DNA of 5,674 bases from Candidatus Methanophagales archaeon (GCA_030668065.1 DAOUUS010000112.1:1-5674); one strand, 5' to 3'. Counted from the first letter of the stretch, positions 1 through 5,590 are shown. Notes: generated from the letters alone by a model not told the origin. Numbers and translations: made by a program.

Positions 1-432
1 CGCTCTGTACTCGCTCCCAGGTACTCCACACACCACTACCCGGATCCCTGCTACTATAGTACACGCCGCTATTCGTGCCACGCATTGATATGTGCACGGT
101 ACCATCGGCTGTTGCCGTTAAAGCCGGTGAATCCGACGTGGATCCGCTCTGTACTCGCTCCCAGGTACTCCACACACCACTACCCGGATCCCTGCTACTA
201 TAGTACACGCCGCTATTCGTGCCACGCATTGATATGTGCACGGTACCATCTGCTGTTGCCGTTAACGCCGGTGAATCTGCCGTAGATCCACTCTGTACTC
301 GCTCCCAGGTACTCCACTCTCCGCTACCAGGGTTCCTGCTACTGTAATACACACCGTTATTCGTACCACGCATTGATATGTGCACGGCACCATCTGCAGT
401 GGCAGTTAATGCCGGAGAATCTGCCGTAGATC
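1..432 (-). repeat. 144-bp tandem repeat encoding lectin-propeller blades
   Basis: Units begin at 1, 145, 289 and 433, exactly 144 bp (48 codons) apart. The older unit from 433 to 573 is 141 bp. Units 1-144 and 145-288 differ at only five positions by my count and share 106 identical bases (1-106 against 145-250). The unit at 289 is clearly more diverged, and those beyond 433 more so. The array runs off the left edge. Each unit encodes one blade with RGTN..VYYSSR and W..W motifs. Confidence 0.93.
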
Positions 433-3289
433 CGCTCTGTACTTGCTCCCAGTCACTCCAGCTACCCGTCAGGTCCCTGCGACTATAGTAAACCTCGTTA
501 TTCGTGCCCCGTACTGCTAAATGCACGCCGCCGTCCGATGTAGAAGTCAATGCCGCGGTATCTGAAGTGGCACCGTTCTGCACTCGCCCCCAGCTACTCC
601 AGGTCCCACTATCCGGTTCTCGGCGACTATAGTAAACCTCGCTATTCGTGCCCCGTACTACTAAATGGACAGCCCCATAAGATCGCACAACCACATAATC
701 ATCGTCAAACACCAGCACATCTAGTTCAGTCTCATTGAACCATGCAGAAACATTAACGCAATTAGTATCATCACAGGTCTGGTTCTTAGTAGCATTAAAT
801 TCTATCGTTATGTTCTGGCAATACTCCAATGGACCTGATAAATGCCAGTAAAGCGTGGTCGAACCATCCGCATTTTGTACTGTTGCATTAGGCCCAAACG
901 GTGTCGCACTACCAGTCACGTATTCCCAACCCGCCGACAACGTATCATTTACCGTGATATTCGTTAAATTTCCGGGACCGTTATTATGCACCCAAATACG
1001 GAATTGTAGCTCGTCACTCACATCCGCAAGTATTGCTTTTTCCCAGTTACCGGTACTTGGATCTCGAACCGTCTTACTAACCACAATCGCAGGCTTTGGA
1101 CATTCCCACTCGTTCTCCCTGCAGTTATTCGTCTCGTCACTCTCGGTGATCAGCCCATCGTAATCGGCACAAACAGAGACATTAACTGTCGCTCCACACG
1201 GACAACCGAACGGTCCAACAGTATTAGTGTAGCCCGCACCCGCAGACAACGCAGGTATAAAGTCAGTCAAAACGTTCTGGCCATCAATATATATAGCAGT
1301 ATTACTTTCGTTGGCATCGCCACCCCCGACATTCTCCACGGTATAAGTGACATTGAAGCCACCTCCAACCGCCTCCTCATAGTGGCTGGTAATCGTTAGA
1401 TCCGACATTGTTGAGATCAAAACCTCCGCTTCCAGCTTCACATCATCCACGAACCACCCCACGTAGTCATTATTCGCAGCGTTCACCGTATCAAAACAGA
1501 ACCGTATCATAACCTCTTCACCCACGTAATCATCAAGACTTACAGATATATCACCCTGCATATCACTATGAAGTTGCTTTAACACTTCCCAGGTTGATCC
1601 ACCGTTTGTAGAAATATCCACCAGCTTCTCATCGCGTGTAGTGCCCGTATCTTCAGTCTCCCAATGCGTCCAGAAGTTTAGTGTTGCATCTTCAGCACCC
1701 GTTAAATCTATCGGCTTTGATACCAAACATCCTGAGTTTGCACTTCCAGTATCGTAATCACCAGTTGCTTCCTGTCCGTACCACCAGTTATGCATTGGAC
1801 TATTAGTAGATCGGTTTGTAGTTATATGCCAAAGCCAGTTTTCTGTCCAGTATGACCCACTCCAGCCTGTGCTTTCCACGGTATCATTTAACAACTCAAC
1901 TGTCTGTGTTACTGGTACAGGTCCTGACGTATCCATCACCACAAGTGCATAATGGTATTTCTCGAGGTCTCCATACTCAACGTAGGCATAGCCACTCATT
2001 CCCCAACCAGAACCCCAGCTATTCTTAATAATCCAACAGCCGTTGGAACCACAGTTGTCATCGTATCCCACGAGCATTACACAGTGGTTTGCACTACCCC
2101 CAAATCCGTCTGATGACCATACGGGCTCGTACACACCACCAGTATAGTAACAGAAGTCATCATATACATTAAGTATCACAACCATTGGACCATGATTTAC
2201 AAGTAGATCCTTGTAGCCCTCAGTCGTATGCGCAGACGGATAACCGAGCTGCCCAAACGTCCATGCCCGGTCCTGCCAATCAGGGCATTTGCTGCTACAC
2301 GGGATGTCATCATTTGCCTGATATGGAAAACAAGCATCATCCGGGACACCTTCAGCCTTGATGTGAGATAAAGCAGAGCTAGGCCAGCCGCCATTGCACC
2401 CCCAGCCACCACTTAAGCACGACAGAATCTTCTGCTCTGAAGCATCAAAGTCTATCGTAGGATCGTTTGCATCTATATTTATCTGCGTCTCAAAAGCTGC
2501 GGTCGCGCCAAATATCCAGCAACTGCCACAGGAGCCCTGACTCTCAACTGGAGTCACCCAGTTCTGCCCGTCCTTATCCCGCCAGTCAAACGACGTGCCG
2601 GCAGAAACATTATGAGAAGAGTTTAATGCCACTGCATCCTCAGGCATTTCACCTATTTCCGCTCCAAACAGCATCTTTTTCTCCTCTACTGAGAGTTCGG
2701 AAACGGATGTTACACCTACGGTCCAGTTAGCGCCTTTATCCTGTATTGAGTCTCTGATTTCTGCTCGGACTATTTTTTGAGTCTCTGCAAACGGCAAATA
2801 AGCCTTAGTTGTATCTTCGGTAATGTTATGCAAGGCATCCCCTAGTTCATCACACCCAGTCTCATTTTCCGCGTAATCGCTTCCGCAGTGTCCATCTTGA
2901 CATGGTCCGCCTATTATGTTCGTGTTATTAGTTTTCGTGATGTTACTCTGGTTGTTTCCCGTATCACACGCTTTATCCGTGTTTTCCTGATAGTTGTTTT
3001 CAGCCAAAATGTTAGCGGACGGGTTTAGTACGATACCAGTTCCATTGTTGCTCTCAATCTGATTGTCAAGAACACAGTTATCTGTGCAAGAACGGATACC
3101 TGTACCATCCGCCTGGTTGTGATGGATAGTATTGTTAAGAAGAGAATTGTTCTGCGAAGTCTCCATCAATATTCCATCAGATGAGTTAGCTGTAGGTACG
3201 GCCAACGCGAGAGGTATAACCGCCCCGAATGCTGCCGCCACCACTAATATAGTTAGACAAAATACCAAACATGTTCCCATTTTTTTCAT
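1..3289 (-). CDS. Secreted multidomain papain-like (C1) cysteine peptidase with PLL-like lectin propeller, partial (C-terminus beyond the left edge)
   Basis: An open frame of 1096 codons runs without a stop from ATG at 3289 off the left edge. Residues 1-30 are a signal peptide (KK, hydrophobic core, cleavage after ALA). Residues 36-150 resemble short NosD-like beta-helix turns rich in Asn. Residues 160-232 look like a propeptide (NWTVGVTSVSELSVEEK at 188-204). The papain domain (about 233-452) has oxyanion Gln251, nucleophile Cys257 in QGSCGSCW, the GCNGG motif (297-301), His402 in SANHCVMLVGY and Asn423 in NSWGSGWG, so it should be active. Then come a jelly-roll/MAM-like domain (about 466-620, ISTNGGSTW, GWFVDDV), CARDB (about 628-722, ending ESDETNN), a DUF11-like domain (about 733-865), and five repeats of about 48 residues (868-1096, RGTN..VYYS..W..W) typical of PLL-like lectin propellers. 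It is probably exported and degrades proteins while binding glycans. GGAGGT six bases before the ATG fixes the start; a second ATG three codons on is less well spaced. Any cell-wall sorting signal would lie outside the window. Confidence 0.93.
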   Translation of the reverse strand, partial: MKKMGTCLVFCLTILVVAAAFGAVIPLALAVPTANSSDGILMETSQNNSLLNNTIHHNQADGTGIRSCTDNCVLDNQIESNNGTGIVLNPSANILAENNYQENTDKACDTGNNQSNITKTNNTNIIGGPCQDGHCGSDYAENETGCDELGDALHNITEDTTKAYLPFAETQKIVRAEIRDSIQDKGANWTVGVTSVSELSVEEKKMLFGAEIGEMPEDAVALNSSHNVSAGTSFDWRDKDGQNWVTPVESQGSCGSCWIFGATAAFETQINIDANDPTIDFDASEQKILSCLSGGWGCNGGWPSSALSHIKAEGVPDDACFPYQANDDIPCSSKCPDWQDRAWTFGQLGYPSAHTTEGYKDLLVNHGPMVVILNVYDDFCYYTGGVYEPVWSSDGFGGSANHCVMLVGYDDNCGSNGCWIIKNSWGSGWGMSGYAYVEYGDLEKYHYALVVMDTSGPVPVTQTVELLNDTVESTGWSGSYWTENWLWHITTNRSTNSPMHNWWYGQEATGDYDTGSANSGCLVSKPIDLTGAEDATLNFWTHWETEDTGTTRDEKLVDISTNGGSTWEVLKQLHSDMQGDISVSLDDYVGEEVMIRFCFDTVNAANNDYVGWFVDDVKLEAEVLISTMSDLTITSHYEEAVGGGFNVTYTVENVGGGDANESNTAIYIDGQNVLTDFIPALSAGAGYTNTVGPFGCPCGATVNVSVCADYDGLITESDETNNCRENEWECPKPAIVVSKTVRDPSTGNWEKAILADVSDELQFRIWVHNNGPGNLTNITVNDTLSAGWEYVTGSATPFGPNATVQNADGSTTLYWHLSGPLEYCQNITIEFNATKNQTCDDTNCVNVSAWFNETELDVLVFDDDYVVVRSYGAVHLVVRGTNSEVYYSRREPDSGTWSSWGRVQNGATSDTAALTSTSDGGVHLAVRGTNNEVYYSRRDLTGSWSDWEQVQSGSTADSPALTATADGAVHISMRGTNNGVYYSSRNPGSGEWSTWERVQSGSTADSPALTATADGTVHISMRGTNSGVYYSSRDPGSGVWSTWERVQSGSTSDSPALTATADGTVHISMRGTNSGVYYSSRDPGSGVWSTWERVQS

Positions 3290-3295
3290 TTTTTT

Positions 3296-3301
3296 ACCTC
3301 C
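3296..3301 (-). promoter_or_regulatory. Ribosome binding site of the cysteine peptidase gene
   Basis: The minus strand reads GGAGGT followed by six A residues and ATG. This is a near-perfect Shine-Dalgarno at ideal spacing. It selects the ATG at 3289 over the in-frame ATG at 3280. Confidence 0.8.
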
Positions 3302-3378
3302 ACACCCCATTTGCAGTTTTATCACGCTTGTTGCTGAGCCGGTTACCAGTGCGAAGTGCTCGCATTCGATAACTGCCC

Positions 3379-3391
3379 ATAAAGATATATT
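3379..3391 (-). promoter_or_regulatory. Candidate archaeal TATA box for the cysteine peptidase gene
   Basis: The minus strand reads AATATATCTTTAT in this stretch, preceded by the purine-containing CGAA. An archaeal start site about 25 bases downstream would fall near 3360, giving a leader of about 70 nt that carries the GGAGGT site. A second AT-rich candidate (CTATAATTC, around 3459-3467) lies further upstream. The call rests on composition and spacing only. Confidence 0.3.
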
Positions 3392-3394
3392 CGA

Positions 3395-3555
3395 AAAAAC
3401 GCAATGTAAGTGCTTCGATAGAGGACTGAAAATGTGCAAAGGTCACAAATAAAAATTTAGAATTATAGTAGCAGTAGTTTCAAACATTTAGCATTTTAAT
3501 TAGAATGAGTTCCAGGGAGAGCTTGGGTGCCACAGATAAATATAGGGACAAAGAA
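3395..3555. other. Intergenic region, no gene recognised
   Basis: This lies between the peptidase promoter and the terminator hairpin. It is AT-rich, and no open frame on either strand resembles a protein. One plus-strand open frame covers 3132-3452, but its 5' half is antisense to the peptidase signal peptide and its product looks like no known protein. I see no tRNA cloverleaf. Confidence 0.5.
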
Positions 3556-3582
3556 AGGAACAAGAAAGCACCCTTCGGGTGC
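3555..3582 (-). terminator. Hairpin with T-rich tail, terminator for minus-strand transcription
   Basis: On the minus strand GCACCC-GAA-GGGTGC forms a perfect 6-bp stem with a three-base loop (3568-3582). It is followed directly by TTTCTTGTTCCTTTC, a pyrimidine/T-rich tract. On the plus strand the hairpin is followed by AAATC, so it would work only on the minus strand. The nearest minus-strand gene upstream is the MazF-type toxin, now separated from it by the IS remnant. It would also insulate the peptidase promoter from read-through. Confidence 0.5.
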
Positions 3583-3633
3583 AAATCAATTGTTAGCTAC
3601 AGCTAAGCAGGGAGTGGTTCCAATCAGCTAATC

Positions 3634-3647
3634 GGTGCTCCCCCTTT
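3634..3647 (+). repeat. Left terminal inverted repeat of the IS remnant
   Basis: GGTGCTCCCCCTTT is the exact reverse complement of 4352-4365. The sequence just inside it (TTTATAG, 3645-3651) could also serve as a TATA box for the transposase, whose ATG lies about 60 bases on. Confidence 0.85.
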
Positions 3648-3707
3648 ATAGTTGGGGTATTTATTTCATTCATTTTTAACTTTTACCACCAAAGCAATAA
3701 TAAAAAA

Positions 3708-4157
3708 ATGAGTGAAGGATCTAAAAAAAACGAGGCCCCAAGCGGAAGGATCATGATCAGGCATGCCCCAATCAGAATTGCGATATTTATGGAATAGTCA
3801 ACCACGAAGACGTGATCAGGAATGGACACCAAAAGAGCGGTGAACAAGAATACAAGTGTAATCGGTGTGAAGCGCGATTCAATAGAAGAAAAGGGACACC
3901 TTTAGAAGGTCTTCGCACGCCGATCTATGTTATCGTGATGGCGATGGCCATGTACATGTGTGGTGTGGGTGTGGGAATGATTGCTGCTGTTACGGGACTT
4001 TCAAGTCTTCTATAATTTCGTCAGGCCACATATGAGTTTGACGCTCGGCAAGGGCAAAGGGAAGCAAAAACGTACTCCTGAAATCGCTGCTGGATTGACA
4101 GACCATGTCTGGAATTGGGAGGAAGTACTTCTTTACCATCCTAACTACCTTCATTGA
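3708..4157 (+). pseudogene. Transposase pseudogene: frameshifted N-terminus, catalytic core deleted, C-terminal tail retained
   Basis: Three reading segments join to make the two ends of one transposase. ATG at 3708 opens MSEGSKK, then an A8 run (3723-3730) loses the frame. One extra A would restore KKKRGPKRKDHDQACPN. The second frame carries a zinc ribbon (CPNQNC at 3764-3781, later YKCNRC), a basic stretch FNRRKGTPLEGLRTP, and a likely helix-turn-helix ending VTGLSS, then stops at 4013-4015. A third frame across the same bases continues YNFVRPHMSLTLGKGKG and TPEIAAGLTDHVWNWEE to TGA at 4155-4157. This matches the usual end of DDE transposases (YNF.RPH.SL). The DDE catalytic core is missing, so an internal deletion joined the halves around 3999-4010. 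It cannot encode an active transposase. An alternative GTG start at 3812 gives only 67 residues. Confidence 0.85.
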
Positions 4158-4351
4158 GTCAAAGACAAGTAGAAGAGTGAAGGATGGAACGACTGAGCGT
4201 GAGCTATCTCAATTTTTTACATTTTTTCGTCTTTGTTTCACTCTTAGCTTGTTGAAATAGAATTAATACTATGAATCTATAGATTTTTATCTGCCCCTTG
4301 GTTTTGATGGATTGATCTCCATATGCCCGCTCAATTAATTAACCCTATTTA
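4158..4351. other. Non-coding 3' part of the IS remnant with an imperfect inverted repeat
   Basis: No protein-like frame is seen here. The sequence ACAAGTAGAAGAGTGAA (about 4165-4181) is complementary, with a few mismatches, to TTCACTCTTAGCTTGT (about 4237-4252). In an overlapping pairing, CAAAGAC (4160-4166) is the complement of GTCTTTG (4229-4235). A long imperfect hairpin just after the transposase stop is therefore possible. GAGTGAAGGAT at 4175-4185 also repeats the bases at the transposase start (3710-3720). Confidence 0.4.
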
Positions 4352-4365
4352 AAAGGGGGAGCACC
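4352..4365 (-). repeat. Right terminal inverted repeat of the IS remnant
   Basis: AAAGGGGGAGCACC is the exact reverse complement of the left end at 3634-3647. Thirteen bases separate its outer edge from the stop codon of the MazF-type toxin. Confidence 0.85.
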
Positions 4366-4378
4366 CTATTTTAACTCC

Positions 4379-4744
4379 TTAATCCTTTATTCCCAAACTC
4401 AACTTCAGTCTTTCCTCAATCTCCTTCATTGTTTCAACAGGTAAACGCCCCAACCTTCTCGCAACGAGTCTGCGTGGCACAGTCATAATATATTCACACC
4501 GAATTACAGATGTCTTTGCCAAGCCAGAATACTTAAAAGCTTCCGTTCCCGCAATAATCGTATATTCAGTCTCTTTCGGATCTTCTACAATTCTGGAGGT
4601 TATCTCAACCATGATCAGATCCTCAAAACGCCTATCAATCGAATGGTCAGAGATAACCAACGTGGGTCGCGCCTTCTACGATGCACCTTCCGAAGTTACA
4701 AACGGAAACGGAACGATGACGATCTCGCCCCGCTCATAGTTCAT
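4379..4744 (-). CDS. MazF/PemK-family endoribonuclease toxin, frame interrupted by one TAG codon
   Basis: MazF-type toxins cleave mRNA and are neutralised by a partner antitoxin. Starting at ATG 4744 the frame reads MNYERGEIVIVPFPF, the family's opening strand, to codon 22. It meets TAG at codon 23 (4676-4678) and continues KARPTLVISDHS with no other defect to TAA at 4379-4381, 121 codons in all and normal for the family. The RP of KARP (R26) and the Thr of VEITSR (T49) fall where MazF has its active-site Arg and Thr. The C-terminus (GLAKTSVIR, LVARRLGRLP, ERLKLSLGI) is also typical. GAGG lies nine bases before the ATG, and the start overlaps the antitoxin gene by 11 bases, indicating translational coupling. 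Either the gene is a recent amber pseudogene or TAG is read through. Restarting at TTG 4660 would lose the first strand and the active-site Arg. Confidence 0.8.
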
Positions 4745-4979
4745 AGACATCTTCCTCTTCGCTATCCCAAATTTTCTTTAGCGCCTGTTGCTGTAGCAAC
4801 AAAGAACCCTTGTCTACCTGGGTCTCAATCTCTTCTTCACGTACAAGCCTTAAAACCAGAACATCATCCTCGTCAGCCAACAATTTGAACCACATGCCTG
4901 CCCTCAACCGCATCTTCTCGATGCTTCGCTTTGGAATTGATAAATATCCCTCTTCTGTGATTTCTACATATAGCGTCAT
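4734..4979 (-). CDS. AbrB/MazE-type antitoxin of the MazF-like toxin
   Basis: This 81-residue protein would bind its own promoter DNA and the MazF-type toxin encoded immediately downstream. Residues 1-45 fit a SpoVT/AbrB swapped-hairpin DNA-binding domain: EITEEGYLSIPKRSIEKMRL, then LRAGMWFKLLADEDDVLVLRL (the family pattern is G.I.IPK..RE.L.L..GD......D..I.L). Residues 46-81 are charged and Gln-rich (EEEIETQ, LLLQQQALKKIW, acidic tail), the usual flexible toxin-binding part. ATG 4979 is preceded by GGTGA about 11 bases upstream. The gene ends TGA at 4734-4736, inside the toxin gene. Autoregulation is expected for the family; no operator palindrome was identified. Confidence 0.85.
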   Translation of the reverse strand: MTLYVEITEEGYLSIPKRSIEKMRLRAGMWFKLLADEDDVLVLRLVREEEIETQVDKGSLLLQQQALKKIWDSEEEDVYEL

Positions 4980-5004
4980 CTTTTATCTTCTCACCCCTAC
5001 GTTT

Positions 5005-5032
5005 GGTTTATATCACTTTTTAGTTTTATATC
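5005..5032 (-). promoter_or_regulatory. Candidate TATA boxes for the antitoxin-toxin operon
   Basis: Two AT-rich boxes sit upstream of the antitoxin ATG on the minus strand: GATATAAAAC (5023-5032) and GTGATATAAACC (5005-5016). The first would place the start near 5002 and give a leader of about 23 nt with a GGTGA site. The second would give an almost leaderless transcript. The first overlaps the final codons of the truncated glycosyltransferase frame. Confidence 0.45.
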
Positions 5033-5202
5033 TCTTCATCTAAAAACTTTCCGGTAATGCCGCTACTATCTGTGGAGCCATCATCTACTACAAGTATCTC
5101 GTAATCTCCGGTTACATCCTTTAATCTGGTGATCACATCAGCGATTCCTTCTTCTTCATTATATGCCGGAATTGTAATTGTAACGTCTGGTTTATTTGTC
5201 AT
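5026..5202 (-). pseudogene. Family 2 glycosyltransferase, N-terminal stump
   Basis: This 58-codon frame from ATG 5202 to TAA 5026-5028 carries the unmistakable start of a GT-A fold, family 2 glycosyltransferase. It has VTITIPAYNEEEGIADVI (residues 7-24), then YEILVVDDGSTDSS (34-47), the nucleotide-sugar binding strand with its Asp pair. Intact enzymes of this dolichol-phosphate-mannose-synthase-like group are usually more than 200 residues. Here everything after residue about 50, including the DxD metal site and acceptor half, is absent, and the last residues (GKFLDEEI) do not look like the family. It is best read as a gene truncated by recombination next to the antitoxin-toxin operon. No Shine-Dalgarno is seen; the ATG follows the RelE-type stop codons by six bases. 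Confidence 0.75.
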
Positions 5203-5211
5203 GGTCGTTTA

Positions 5212-5415
5212 CTACTCTTTATATATCCCGTTCCTATGCTCGAACTTATGTAAAAGTATCAAATCCTCTCTGAATTCATATAGGATCCTAAAAGGAGGAA
5301 TTTGAATGCTTCTAAGCCCCAAAAGGTCGTATCTCAATGGCTTCCCAACCTCAGGATTACCTCTTATCTTTTTTACCATTTTCTTTATTCTATCCTGGAT
5401 CTTCTTGTCCTTCAC
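5212..5415 (-). CDS. RelE/ParE-family toxin, N-terminally truncated
   Basis: RelE-type toxins act on ribosome-bound mRNA. From GTG 5415 the 67-codon frame reads KDKKIQDRIKKMVKKI, NPEVGKPLRYDLLGLRSIQI, FRILYEF and HKFEHRNGIYKE. These are the helix pair, the GKPL-R-L-G-RSI strand and the R..Y / HR end typical of the RelE/StbE group. Family similarity continues upstream of that GTG (SEEFKRYARK in frame to 5443), then a TGA blocks the frame at 5452-5454. The true start, with the first beta strand, is therefore missing and the GTG may not be a natural start. Family members are usually about 85-90 residues. The frame ends TAG (5212-5214) directly followed by TAA (5209-5211). It is probably inactive as it stands. 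Confidence 0.78.
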   Translation of the reverse strand: MKDKKIQDRIKKMVKKIRGNPEVGKPLRYDLLGLRSIQIPPFRILYEFREDLILLHKFEHRNGIYKE

Positions 5416-5489
5416 TTTCCTTGCATATCGTTTGAACTCTTCTGAATCGTTTCAATCACATCCTCGAGTTCCTCCTTCAATTTGACCAA
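5412..5489 (-). pseudogene. Antitoxin stub fused out of frame to the RelE-type toxin
   Basis: On the minus strand the frame from TTG 5489 reads LVKLKEELEDVIETIQ, then continues KSSNDMQGK to TGA at 5412-5414. The first 15 residues resemble the helix in small archaeal antitoxins partnered with RelE-type toxins (pattern KLKEELED.IET.E). The last residues are an out-of-frame reading of the toxin's own SEEFKRYARK. The simplest explanation is a deletion that removed most of the antitoxin and the first residues of the toxin. The TGA overlaps the GTG 5415 as GTGA, so a coupled start there cannot be excluded. No ATG is found in frame before a TGA at 5508-5510. Confidence 0.45.
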
Positions 5490-5590
5490 TGTATTAATTT
5501 GACAATGTCAGATTAGCATCATTTTTAATAAATGTATTCCCGGGCAGTGCGATAACATAATTATAATCCAGCGAATATTCCTTTTTTCAC

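Larger units (their letters stand above)
3634..4365 (+). mobile_element. Internally deleted insertion sequence (MITE-like remnant) with intact terminal inverted repeats
   Basis: The element is bounded by a perfect 14-bp inverted repeat, GGTGCTCCCCCTTT at 3634-3647 and its complement at 4352-4365, with weaker inverted similarity continuing inward. Between them is a plus-strand transposase relic that keeps only its two ends. At 732 bp it is shorter than a complete element with a DDE transposase would be. The ends begin GGTG and the transposase start resembles the zinc-ribbon plus helix-turn-helix arrangement of IS1-like elements, so an IS1-related archaeal family is my best guess. I found no convincing target duplication: the flanks are AGCTAATC on the left and CTATTTTA on the right. 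The right end lies 13 bp beyond the MazF-type toxin stop codon. Confidence 0.82.

Noticed and set aside
1..432. CRISPR array
   Set aside because: The 144-bp units are contiguous, in frame and encode protein blades. There are no spacers and no short palindromic repeats.
85..3452. Several plus-strand open frames of 60-106 codons (85-285, 550-738, 855-1163, 2467-2730, 3132-3452) and a minus-strand one at 2197-2412
   Set aside because: All but one lie wholly inside the cysteine peptidase frame, and the last (3132-3452) has its first half antisense to the peptidase N-terminus. None encodes a recognisable protein, and the two leftmost owe their length to the blade repeats.
3592..3632. AGCTAA/TTAGCT motifs (palindrome 3593-3606, further copy 3626-3631) and a tRNA-like GGTTCCAATC stretch
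   Set aside because: The palindrome is short, lacks a T-run, and no acceptor, D or anticodon arms can be drawn around the T-arm-like bases. It could be a minor protein-binding site but nothing supports that.
3625..4374. Target-site duplication flanking the IS remnant
   Set aside because: Left flank CAGCTAATC and right flank CTATTTTAA share no direct repeat longer than a couple of bases. The duplication has decayed or the insertion made none.
4643..5043. Plus-strand open frames at 4643-4888 and 4810-5043
   Set aside because: They are antisense to the antitoxin and toxin genes and have low-complexity products without family resemblance.
5494..5586. Minus-strand 30-codon frame containing YNYVIALPGN, faintly like a strand in IS4/IS1380-type transposases
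   Set aside because: It is too short and isolated between stops, with no neighbouring transposase sequence or inverted repeats. The resemblance rests on about ten residues.
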